Assembly: GCA_002353975.1 (NCBI GenBank)
Contig: DEKQ01000055.1
Span: forward strand, 13,822 to 20,459
Length of the DNA stretch: 6,638 nucleotides
Direction: 5' to 3'
From: Prevotellaceae bacterium UBA2718
GTDB taxonomy: Bacteria; Bacteroidota; Bacteroidia; Bacteroidales; Bacteroidaceae
Each line of letters begins with the position of its first letter. Position 1 is the first letter of the stretch. A program made the translations under genes and the position numbers. The notes beneath the pieces are model-generated. The model had not been told where the DNA came from. It did not search any database and saw nothing but the letters and a program-made list of their open reading frames with translations. This document shows positions 1 to 5,745 of this stretch, one piece after another.

Positions 1-806
1 GCACGCTCGCCGTATGCGAGAGCCTGTGGAATATAAACCTCCCACTTAGAGCCTACAGGCATGTGAACCAGTGCGTCTGTCCAACCCTTGATAACCTGGT
101 TGGCACGCATCTCTGCTGGCTTGCCCGACTTGGCGTTAGAGTCAAACACCTTGCCGTCAATGGTCTTTCCTTCATAGTTGACCTTTACGGTAGCTGTCTC
201 TGTAGGGATGGCACCCTTGCCCTCGGTGATAACCTTGTACTGAACGCCTGAAGGCAGTGTCACTACGCCTTCCTTCTTGGCATTGTCAGCAAGGAACTTC
301 TCGTTCTGCCTCTTGTACTCGCCGTACTGTTTCTCCATCTCGGCAGACTTGATCTCATGCATCTTTTTCTCTGCTGTAGCACGAGCGACATCGATAGTCA
401 TAAGTTGCTTCTTGCCCGTTGCACCAGCTACGAAACCTGCAAGAATGTTCTTCAGGGATACTGTCTGTGTAGAGTCGTTGCCAAAGAGCTCATAGTTCAG
501 GCCCTTTACCATCTGTGTGCCAATCTGCTGGCCAATCTGGATGCCTGCATAGTAAGCAGCCTTAGCCTTGTCATCACCGGCTGTAGCACCTTCATTCACA
601 CCTTTCATGAACTGGTCAATGTAGGCTGAGTCAATGCCCAGACCCTCTACGAGATAATTCTTTACGCCATCACTCTGAGCCATACCGATTGCATAACTCA
701 GCGTGTCAACATCATTTTTCAGGCTTGCCTTTGGCGTGCCGTTACCACACGAAGTGAAAACTGCTGCTGCAATAGCAACGCAAGCAGCTAATGTAAGTTT
801 CTTCAT
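1..806 (-). CDS. FKBP-type peptidyl-prolyl isomerase, lipoprotein (C-terminus cut by window edge)
   Basis: Prolyl cis-trans isomerase and folding helper, probably anchored by lipid in the periplasm or outer membrane. 268 codons plus two bases are visible; the C-terminal strands of the FKBP fold lie outside the window. The N-terminus MKKLTLAACVAIAAAVFTSC is a type II signal peptide with the lipidated Cys at residue 20. After it come two copies of the FKBP N-terminal dimerisation repeat (about residues 37-75 and 84-130), a charged helical linker (138-175, ending DNAKKEG) and the FKBP domain from about 180. Expected pocket residues are present: Tyr211 (NYEG), Phe221-Asp222 (VFDS), Val238-Ile239, Trp242 and Tyr265 (AYGE). 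The start is chosen because the signal peptide begins directly at this ATG. It is the second of two tandem FKBP genes. Family and lipoprotein status are secure. No SDDD-type surface-export signal follows the Cys, so a periplasm-facing location is inferred. It resembles FkpA/Mip-type proteins, but I assign no symbol. Confidence 0.93.
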   Translation of the reverse strand, partial: MKKLTLAACVAIAAAVFTSCGNGTPKASLKNDVDTLSYAIGMAQSDGVKNYLVEGLGIDSAYIDQFMKGVNEGATAGDDKAKAAYYAGIQIGQQIGTQMVKGLNYELFGNDSTQTVSLKNILAGFVAGATGKKQLMTIDVARATAEKKMHEIKSAEMEKQYGEYKRQNEKFLADNAKKEGVVTLPSGVQYKVITEGKGAIPTETATVKVNYEGKTIDGKVFDSNAKSGKPAEMRANQVIKGWTDALVHMPVGSKWEVYIPQALAYGER

Positions 807-846
807 TGTTCTAATTATTTGTAATTGTTTGATTTGTTTTACCAAC

Positions 847-906
847 CATTAAGCATTAAGCATTAAGCATTAAGCATTAAGCATTAAGCATTAAGCATTA
901 AGCATT
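847..906. repeat. Tandem 7-base repeat, (CATTAAG) x 8.6
   Basis: Eight perfect copies of CATTAAG (CTTAATG in the direction of the flanking genes) occupy 847-902, followed by the first four bases of a ninth at 903-906. There are no mismatches. The array ends 40 bases upstream of the lipoprotein FKBP start codon at 806. Perfect short arrays like this commonly change copy number by slipped-strand replication. A change here would alter leader length in 7-base steps without touching a reading frame. Each unit also places an ATG in the mRNA-sense strand. Confidence 0.97.
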
Positions 907-926
907 CTTAATTCTTAATTGCATTC

Positions 927-941
927 CCTTTCCCCCAAAGG
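927..941. other. Small hairpin in the repeat core, copy 1
   Basis: CCTTT-CCCCC-AAAGG forms a perfect 5-base-pair stem with a 5-base loop. On the mRNA-sense (minus) strand the loop is GGGGG. No U-run follows in that direction, so I do not call it an intrinsic terminator. Confidence 0.5.
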
Positions 942-1002
942 AGAAACGTGAGCAGCGAATTTTGAATTTTGAATTCTTAATTATTAATTCTTAATTGCAT
1001 TC

Positions 1003-1017
1003 CCTTTCCCCCAAAGG
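1003..1017. other. Small hairpin in the repeat core, copy 2
   Basis: This is the identical 15-base inverted repeat in the second 76-base unit. It lies about 53 bases past the stop codon of the upstream FKBP gene in the direction of transcription. The stem is short and there is no U-run, so a terminator role is doubtful. An effect on mRNA 3'-end stability is possible but unproven. Confidence 0.5.
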
Positions 1018-1069
1018 AGAAACGTGAACGGCGAATTTTGAATTTTGAATTCTTAATTATTAATTTACT

Positions 1070-1672
1070 TTACTTTACCTGTAAAAGTTCTACGTCGAAG
1101 ATGAGCGCAGCGTATGGAGGTATAGCCCCTGCGGAGCCTGCCTCGCCGTATGCCAGGTCGTAAGGTATGAAGAAGCGTGTCTTGCCACCTTCCTTCATGA
1201 GCTGCAGACCCTCGGTCCATCCTGCTATGACTCCCTGAAGCGGGAATGTGGCAGGTGTGCCGCGCTGAACGCTGCTGTCAAACACGGTGCCGTCAATGAG
1301 AAATCCCTCATAGTGGCACATTACGCTGTCCGTAGCCTTTGGCGACTTGCCCGTGCCTTCCTGCAGAACCATATACTGAAGGCCTGAGGCTGTGGTAATC
1401 ACACCCTCCTTCTTCGCATTCTCAGCCAGATACTTCTCGCCCTCTTCACGCGCAGCCTTACCCAGCTCTGCCGCACGGGCGCGCTGAAGCTTCTCCTGCT
1501 CTATGAAAAACTCCTGTGAGAGCTTCTGTGCTTCACTGTGAGTCATCTGCGGCTTGCCTGCAACAATATCCTTTATGGCCTGCGCAAAATCATCGATATT
1601 CAACTTCTCTGCTCCCATGCCCTTCAGCTGAGAGCCAATACCCATACCAAGGGCGTAACTTGTCTTATCCAT
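1070..1672 (-). CDS. FKBP-type peptidyl-prolyl cis-trans isomerase, cytosolic, FklB-like
   Basis: A 200-residue prolyl isomerase that speeds cis-trans isomerisation of Xaa-Pro bonds. Residues 4-40 (SYALGMGIG to VAGK) form a single FKBP N-terminal dimerisation unit, 45-88 a charged helix, and about 95-200 the FKBP domain. Binding-pocket residues are intact: Tyr121 (HYEG), Phe131-Asp132 (VFDSS), Val148-Ile149 and Trp152 (GVIAGW), Tyr175 (AYGE), Ile184 (IPP) and Phe192. Length and layout match E. coli FklB (about 206 residues), and the shared ENAKKEGV, LIDGTVFDSS and VELL segments agree. There is no signal peptide. An in-frame TAA two codons upstream (1681-1679) rules out a longer start, so a cytosolic location is well supported. 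It has its own -7 element near 1730. The paralogous lipoprotein gene lies downstream across a repeat block. FKBP identity is certain; the client proteins are unknown. Confidence 0.95.
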   Translation of the reverse strand: MDKTSYALGMGIGSQLKGMGAEKLNIDDFAQAIKDIVAGKPQMTHSEAQKLSQEFFIEQEKLQRARAAELGKAAREEGEKYLAENAKKEGVITTASGLQYMVLQEGTGKSPKATDSVMCHYEGFLIDGTVFDSSVQRGTPATFPLQGVIAGWTEGLQLMKEGGKTRFFIPYDLAYGEAGSAGAIPPYAALIFDVELLQVK

Positions 1673-1728
1673 CTTCTGTTATTGGTGAATGATAAATCCT
1701 GAATTACCGGATATTCGTAAATCGCGCG

Positions 1729-1736
1729 CAAAGTTA
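1729..1736 (-). promoter_or_regulatory. Bacteroidota -7 promoter element of the cytosolic FKBP gene
   Basis: The minus strand reads TAACTTTG, a full match to the TAnnTTTG consensus of the Bacteroidota primary sigma factor. Transcription would begin a few bases downstream, around 1722-1726, giving a leader of about 50 bases before the ATG at 1672. I see no convincing TTTG -33 element at the expected distance, so the call rests on the -7 box and its position between pyrI and the FKBP gene. Confidence 0.6.
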
Positions 1737-1815
1737 ATCAAAAATAACCACTTACGCCATCTCTGCGGTGCTAAAAGATGTTAACAGGGGGTAGAAAAGA
1801 CATTTACGCCCTTCT

Positions 1816-2268
1816 TTACACCAGTTCCACTTTTTCCAGTTCCTGTTCTTTGTCGCAGTAGTGGCAGCGGACGATGCGGGTCTCTCTGTTGACGTGGAAG
1901 AAGGTGTCCATTGGCTCGTTGTTGGTGATGCACTTGGGGTTGTTGCATCTTATGATGCCGCGAAGCTCCGAAGGAGTCTCGATGGTCTGCTTTTCCACCA
2001 CCTCATAGTCTTTTATGGTGTTCAGCACTGCCCGTGGGGCTACGATGGAGACCTGTGAAATCTCGTTTGAAGAGAAGAAGCGGTCAGACACTTTTATGAT
2101 ACCCTTCAGTCCCTCTCGTCCTGACCTGTAGTTCAGTCCTATGGTGACGGGGGTGGAGAGTTTCTGAAGCTTGAGCAGCGATGCCACCTGGTAGGTCTTC
2201 TCAGCCGGTATATGGTCTATCACGGTGCCGTTCTCTATAGCGGCGACAAGTCGTTCTTTCTTGTTCAT
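1816..2268 (-). CDS. pyrI: Aspartate carbamoyltransferase regulatory chain
   Basis: Regulatory subunit of aspartate carbamoyltransferase. In characterised enzymes PyrI dimers join two PyrB trimers and bind nucleotide effectors: CTP and UTP inhibit, ATP activates. The 150 residues match the family length (about 153 in E. coli). The N-terminal allosteric domain carries the signature GTVIDHIPAEK (14-24). The C-terminal zinc domain has all four ligands, Cys108 and Cys113 (CNNPKC) and Cys135 and Cys138 (CHYC), so the contact with PyrB should be intact. Its ATG overlaps the pyrB stop codon as ATGA (2268-2265), which points to translational coupling and equal output of the two chains. The stop is at 1816. 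No clear terminator hairpin follows before the next gene 143 bases on. Identification is secure; effector preference cannot be read from the sequence. Confidence 0.98.
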   Translation of the reverse strand: MNKKERLVAAIENGTVIDHIPAEKTYQVASLLKLQKLSTPVTIGLNYRSGREGLKGIIKVSDRFFSSNEISQVSIVAPRAVLNTIKDYEVVEKQTIETPSELRGIIRCNNPKCITNNEPMDTFFHVNRETRIVRCHYCDKEQELEKVELV

Positions 2269-3212
2269 GAGATTATGGTCTTATCGTTTTTGATGTCTTC
2301 GAGTGTTATGCCGAGGCAGTGGCAGAAGATGGCCTCACGTGCGTAAAGTCCGTTTTGTGCCTGTTGTATATAGTATGCATGTGGGTCGCTGTCCACGTCA
2401 TAGGCTATCTCGTTGACGCGTGGCAGTGGGTGGAGTATCTTCATGTTGTCCTTGCTCTTGCCCAACATGGCACGATTGAGGATAAATACATTCTTCACGC
2501 GTTCGTATTCCATTAGGTCAGAGAAGCGTTCCTTCTGCACGCGTGTCATATAGATGATGTCAGCATCAGCTATCACGTCTTCGTTAAAGTCCGTATGCTC
2601 TTTGTATTTAATGCCGTGCTCGCGACAGTATAGCTTATATTCCCGTGGCATTCGGAGCTCATCGGGAGCCACGAAGTGGAATGTCGGGTTGAAGTGGCGC
2701 ATTGCCGTGATGAGGGAATGCACGGTGCGACCGTATTTCAGGTCACCCACAAGATAGATGTTCAGGTTCTCCAGCGTACCCTGTGTCTTGTATATGGAGT
2801 AGAGGTCGAGCAGGCACTGTGACGGATGCTCGTGTGCTCCGTCGCCGGCATTGATGATTGGCACCGGTGCCACCTCAGCCGCATAGACCGCCGCACCTTC
2901 TATGTGGTGGCGCATGGCGATGATGTCGGCATAGTTTGACACCATCAGCAGCGTGTCCTTCAGCGTCTCGCCCTTGGTGGTGCTGGTCACCTTGGCATCA
3001 GAGAAGCCAATGACACGCGCCCCCAAGCGATTGGCAGCGGTTTCAAATGATAGACGTGTGCGAGTGCTGGGCTCAAAAAACAGTGTGGCAACAACCTTGC
3101 CCTTGAGCAGCTCGCGATTAGGATGTTTTTCAAACTCTTCGGCCATTGAGATGAGATACATTATCTCTTCTCTCGACAGGTCTGCGATGGTGATATAGTC
3201 ATGTTTCTTCAT
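2265..3212 (-). CDS. pyrB: Aspartate carbamoyltransferase catalytic chain
   Basis: Catalyses carbamoyl phosphate + L-aspartate to N-carbamoyl-L-aspartate + phosphate, the committed step of pyrimidine synthesis, in the cytosol. From the ATG at 3212 it is 315 residues. Active-site motifs are intact: the carbamoyl-phosphate loop FEPSTRTR (46-53), Lys80 of the mobile loop donated to the neighbouring chain (TTKGET), Arg101 (MRHH), His129 and Gln132 (HPSQ), Arg162 (YGRTVHS), Arg224 (MTRVQ) and HPLPR (261-265). The mobile loop is one residue shorter than in E. coli, as I recall it being in Bacteroides enzymes. The frame stays open upstream to an ATG at 3284, but the extra 24 residues are low-complexity, phenylalanine-rich and unlike the family N-terminus. 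MKKHDYITIADLS is therefore the better start. It is the first gene of the pyrBI operon. Confidence 0.98.
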   Translation of the reverse strand: MKKHDYITIADLSREEIMYLISMAEEFEKHPNRELLKGKVVATLFFEPSTRTRLSFETAANRLGARVIGFSDAKVTSTTKGETLKDTLLMVSNYADIIAMRHHIEGAAVYAAEVAPVPIINAGDGAHEHPSQCLLDLYSIYKTQGTLENLNIYLVGDLKYGRTVHSLITAMRHFNPTFHFVAPDELRMPREYKLYCREHGIKYKEHTDFNEDVIADADIIYMTRVQKERFSDLMEYERVKNVFILNRAMLGKSKDNMKILHPLPRVNEIAYDVDSDPHAYYIQQAQNGLYAREAIFCHCLGITLEDIKNDKTIIS

Positions 3213-3221
3213 ACCAAGGTG

Positions 3222-3229
3222 CGAAGTTA
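3222..3229 (-). promoter_or_regulatory. Possible -7 element for the pyrBI operon
   Basis: The minus strand reads TAACTTCG, one base off TAnnTTTG, in a setting (TTAACTTCGC) much like the FKBP element TTAACTTTGC near 1730. It lies only 9 bases before the pyrB ATG, so the message would be nearly leaderless. A weaker alternative, TAATTTTT at 3270-3263, would give a leader of about 45 bases that includes a run of eight U. I cannot decide between them. Confidence 0.35.
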
Positions 3230-3273
3230 AGAAAAAAAACTCAAAGAAAAGCATTTTTCTCGAAAAATTATTG

Positions 3274-3281
3274 TATTTTTG
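3274..3281 (+). promoter_or_regulatory. -7 promoter element of the class A PBP gene
   Basis: TATTTTTG is a full match to TAnnTTTG, followed by GCAC as is common at Bacteroidota start sites. The inferred transcription start is near 3285-3290, giving a leader of about 55 bases. No exact TTTG -33 element is seen; the upstream sequence is AT-rich (TTTTTCT at 3254-3260). It shares a 130-base divergent control region with pyrB. Confidence 0.6.
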
Positions 3282-3342
3282 CACTTGAAATTAAAATTCC
3301 GGCTCATAGAACCCCGAATTATCACAACTTCAAAACCTCAAA

Positions 3343-5634
3343 ATGAGAAAGAAATTTGTCCATTTTTTATGGTCCATGATACTGCTTGGCACGTGCTTTT
3401 GTGTCTTCATGTTTATCCTTATATGGAACGGGTGGATAGGCTATATGCCTGACATGGAAGAGTTGCAGAACCCTATTGACCGATATGCCACGCAGGTGTA
3501 TAGCGCTGACGGCAAGGTGATAGGCACGTGGAACATGGACAAGCAGAACCGCATCCGTGTCGGATTTAATAAGATAAACACTAACGTGGTGCAGGCATTG
3601 GTTGCCACGGAGGATGAAAGGTACTACGAACATTCCGGAATTGATTTCGTAGCATTGGGGCGAGCTATCATAAAGCGTGGCATTATGGGACAGACAAATG
3701 CCGGTGGCGGCAGTACCATTACCCAGCAGCTGGCCAAGCAGCTATACTCCGAGAAGGCTGGCAGCACCTTTGAGCGCCTCATGCAGAAGCCGATAGAGTG
3801 GGTGATAGCCATCAAGCTGGAGCGTAATTTCACGAAGGAAGAGATTGTGACGATGTATCTCAATCAGTTTGACTTCCTACACAATGCCGTGGGTATCAAG
3901 AATGCTGCAAACACATATTTCGGCAAAGAGCCTGAAAATCTGTCAGTAGAAGAGGCTGCTACGCTGATAGGCCTCTGTAAGAATCCTTCCTATTTTAATC
4001 CGGTGCGGCACGAGGAGCGTTGTCTGGAGCGCCGTAACGTGGTGCTGCAGCAGATGCAGAAGGCCGGATATATCACCGAATCACAATACAATGAGATATC
4101 AGCCAAACCCATAGAACTGCATTTTCATCGTGCCGACCACAAGGAAGGCGTGGCACCTTACCTGAGAGAGTTCCTTCGCCAGTACATGATGATGGAGCGT
4201 CCAGACATGAGAAACTATCCCTCATGGCAGCATGTGCAATACGTCATAGACTCCATCAACTACGCCCAGGACCCTCTGTGCGGATGGTGTAAGAAGAATT
4301 TCAAGAAAGACGGTACACCTTATAATATATATAAGGACGGCCTCAAGGTGTTCACCACCATCGACAGCAGGATGCAACAGTATGCCGAGGAGGCTGTGTA
4401 TGCCCACGTAGCACGCTATCTGCAGCCTAACTTCAACCGCCAGAACCGCCATAAGGCCAATGCCCCGTTCTCGGGTAACCTCTCAGCCACTGAGGTTCAG
4501 CGCATCCTCAACCGCTCCATCACCCAGAGCGAGCGTTATCGCACGATGAAGGCCGCGGGCTATTCGGATGAGGAAATAAGGCAGTCATTCCGTGAAAAGA
4601 CAGAGATGACAGTCTTTACATATCACGGAGAGAAGGACACGATGATGACTCCGCTCGATTCCATACGCTATTACAAATCGTTCCTCCGCTCGGGGTTCTG
4701 CTCTATGGATGCCAAGACCGGCGCCGTGAAGGCGTATGTGGGAGGCCTGAACTTTGCCAACTTCCAGTATGACATGGTGACTGGGGGACGCAGGCAGGTG
4801 GGCTCTACGATAAAGCCCTACCTCTATGCCCTCGCTATGGAGAACGGCATGACCCCTTGTGACGGGTTGCCCAACGCATCAGCCTTCAGTGACTGGCACG
4901 TCAAAGGTGCCAGTGGGGCTTATCGCACACTGCGCTCGGCGCTGCAACACTCGCTCAACGGTACGTCAACACAGCTGATGAAACGCTTCTCGCCTGACGG
5001 CAGGGCATTCATGGACTTCCTGAATACCTTCGGCATACATCTCCCAGATGTACATCCCACTAAGACCCTCTGTCTGGGTTCGTGTGACATCAATGTCATT
5101 GAGATGGTCAGCGCATATACCGCCTTCGTCAATCACGGTATCCGTTGTGCTCCGCTCTTCGTCACGCGCATAGAGGACAGCAACGGTCAGGTGATAGCAA
5201 AGTTTGAGCCCCGCATGAACGAGGTACTGAGCGAAGAAGCCTCTTACAAGATGATAGACCTTCTGAAGGGTGTCGTTGACGGAGGTACAGGCTCCAGGAT
5301 GCGTTTCAAGTATAATGTGGATGCCGAGATGGGCGCAAAGACGGGAACGACCAACAACAATTCAGACGGATGGTTTATGGCTATCACTCCTGAACTGGCA
5401 AGCGGCTGCTGGGTGGGAGGCGAAGACCGCGACATCCATTTTGACAGCGAGGCATGGGGCCAGGGTGCCACGATGGCGCTGCCTGTGTATGCGTACTTTA
5501 TAAAAAAGGTGTATGCCGACAGCACTTTGCCATACAAGAGTACCGCGAAATTCGACGTGCCCGAAGACTTCAATCCTTGTCGAAGCAATGACGAAAAAGA
5601 CGACTTTATGGACATAGAGGATGTGTTTGAATAA
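3343..5634 (+). CDS. mrcA: Class A penicillin-binding protein (PBP1A family, bifunctional transglycosylase/transpeptidase)
   Basis: Polymerises lipid II into glycan strands and cross-links the stem peptides on the periplasmic face of the inner membrane; a beta-lactam target. It is 763 residues and complete. A single membrane anchor spans about residues 8-28. The GT51 transglycosylase domain (about 55-230) shows catalytic Glu90 in ATEDERYYEH, then GGGSTITQQLAKQLY (121-135) and EEIVTMYLNQ (166-175). A linker follows (about 240-450), including a helical insert around 380-420 that fits Bacteroidota PBP1A proteins. The transpeptidase domain carries the complete triad: Ser488-x-x-Lys491 (GSTIKP), Ser537-Leu-Asn539, and Lys666-Thr-Gly668 (KTGTT). 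After KTG there are about 95 residues ending in a short acidic tail, with no extra domain. It stands alone, divergent from pyrB. Class A PBP is certain; the symbol mrcA (also ponA) is by family and not by orthology test. Confidence 0.96.
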   Translation: MRKKFVHFLWSMILLGTCFCVFMFILIWNGWIGYMPDMEELQNPIDRYATQVYSADGKVIGTWNMDKQNRIRVGFNKINTNVVQALVATEDERYYEHSGIDFVALGRAIIKRGIMGQTNAGGGSTITQQLAKQLYSEKAGSTFERLMQKPIEWVIAIKLERNFTKEEIVTMYLNQFDFLHNAVGIKNAANTYFGKEPENLSVEEAATLIGLCKNPSYFNPVRHEERCLERRNVVLQQMQKAGYITESQYNEISAKPIELHFHRADHKEGVAPYLREFLRQYMMMERPDMRNYPSWQHVQYVIDSINYAQDPLCGWCKKNFKKDGTPYNIYKDGLKVFTTIDSRMQQYAEEAVYAHVARYLQPNFNRQNRHKANAPFSGNLSATEVQRILNRSITQSERYRTMKAAGYSDEEIRQSFREKTEMTVFTYHGEKDTMMTPLDSIRYYKSFLRSGFCSMDAKTGAVKAYVGGLNFANFQYDMVTGGRRQVGSTIKPYLYALAMENGMTPCDGLPNASAFSDWHVKGASGAYRTLRSALQHSLNGTSTQLMKRFSPDGRAFMDFLNTFGIHLPDVHPTKTLCLGSCDINVIEMVSAYTAFVNHGIRCAPLFVTRIEDSNGQVIAKFEPRMNEVLSEEASYKMIDLLKGVVDGGTGSRMRFKYNVDAEMGAKTGTTNNNSDGWFMAITPELASGCWVGGEDRDIHFDSEAWGQGATMALPVYAYFIKKVYADSTLPYKSTAKFDVPEDFNPCRSNDEKDDFMDIEDVFE

Positions 5635-5661
5635 AATAAGTTAAAAATAAATTCAATCCTC

Positions 5662-5691
5662 TTTGAGTACAAAATTTATTTATTACCTTTG
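5662..5691 (+). promoter_or_regulatory. Promoter of uxaC, both Bacteroidota elements present
   Basis: A -33 element TTTG (5662-5665) and a -7 element TACCTTTG (5684-5691) are separated by 18 bases, which fits the Bacteroidota consensus. Transcription should begin around 5695-5700, about 45-50 bases before the uxaC ATG. The promoter starts 28 bases after the PBP stop codon, so uxaC is probably transcribed independently of the PBP gene. I see no obvious operator palindrome. Confidence 0.75.
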
Positions 5692-5745
5692 CAGACGTGT
5701 AATTTGTCACTTACTTAATAACTTATAAACTTCACAAAAACTAAC

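Larger units (their letters stand above)
908..1065. repeat. Two tandem 76-base repeat units
   Basis: The stretch 908-989 is repeated at 984-1065 with a period of 76 bases. The two copies differ at only two positions, G952/A1028 and A954/G1030. Each unit has a non-periodic core (about 921-956 and 997-1032, beginning GCATTCCCTTT) flanked by AT-rich runs with a 7-base step, such as GAATTTT GAATTTT GAATTCT and then TAATTAT TAATTCT. The near-identity means a recent duplication or ongoing homogenisation. The structure looks like a dispersed intergenic repeat family, which cannot be confirmed from one window. Confidence 0.95.
807..1069. other. Repeat-filled gap between the two FKBP genes
   Basis: 263 bases with no credible gene, almost entirely repeats. 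Bases 847-906 are a 7-base tandem array, and 908-1065 are two tandem 76-base units. Only 807-846, the untranslated leader directly before the lipoprotein start, is unique sequence. On the minus strand I find no full match to the Bacteroidota -7 element TAnnTTTG anywhere in the gap. The downstream gene may therefore rely on transcription from the FKBP promoter near 1730, or on a promoter type I cannot recognise. Confidence 0.85.

Noticed and set aside
63..629. Three plus-strand open frames of 62-90 codons within 63-629
   Set aside because: All lie opposite the FKBP lipoprotein gene, which has a signal peptide and conserved FKBP residues in the minus-strand frame.
927..941. Intrinsic terminator at the repeat-core hairpin
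   Set aside because: The stem is only 5 base pairs and no U-run follows in either direction, so it would terminate poorly.
948..965. Plus-strand mini-ORF GTG-AGC-AGC-GAA-TTT-TGA behind AAAGGAG, repeated with two substitutions at 1024-1041
   Set aside because: It looks like a Shine-Dalgarno sequence with a start, but it is only five codons, antisense to the flanking genes, and in a lineage that rarely uses Shine-Dalgarno signals. Both base differences change amino acids, so nothing shows coding constraint.
847..1065. CRISPR array
   Set aside because: The repeats are directly adjacent, with no unique spacers. The units are 7 and 76 bases, and no cas genes are present.
1769..1815. Terminator after pyrI
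   Set aside because: I looked for a GC-rich hairpin followed by a T-run in the minus direction and found only near-direct repeats (AAAAGATG and AAAAGACA) with no stable stem.
3213..3284. N-terminal extension of PyrB from an ATG at 3284
   Set aside because: The 24 added residues come from AT-rich promoter-like DNA, are low in complexity (FFEFFFL), and are not found in family members. The ATG at 3212 gives the normal N-terminus.
5244..5672. Open frame of 142 codons on the minus strand across the end of the PBP gene
   Set aside because: It overlaps the PBP transpeptidase KTG region antisense and runs into the uxaC promoter. It shows no family features and is a shadow.
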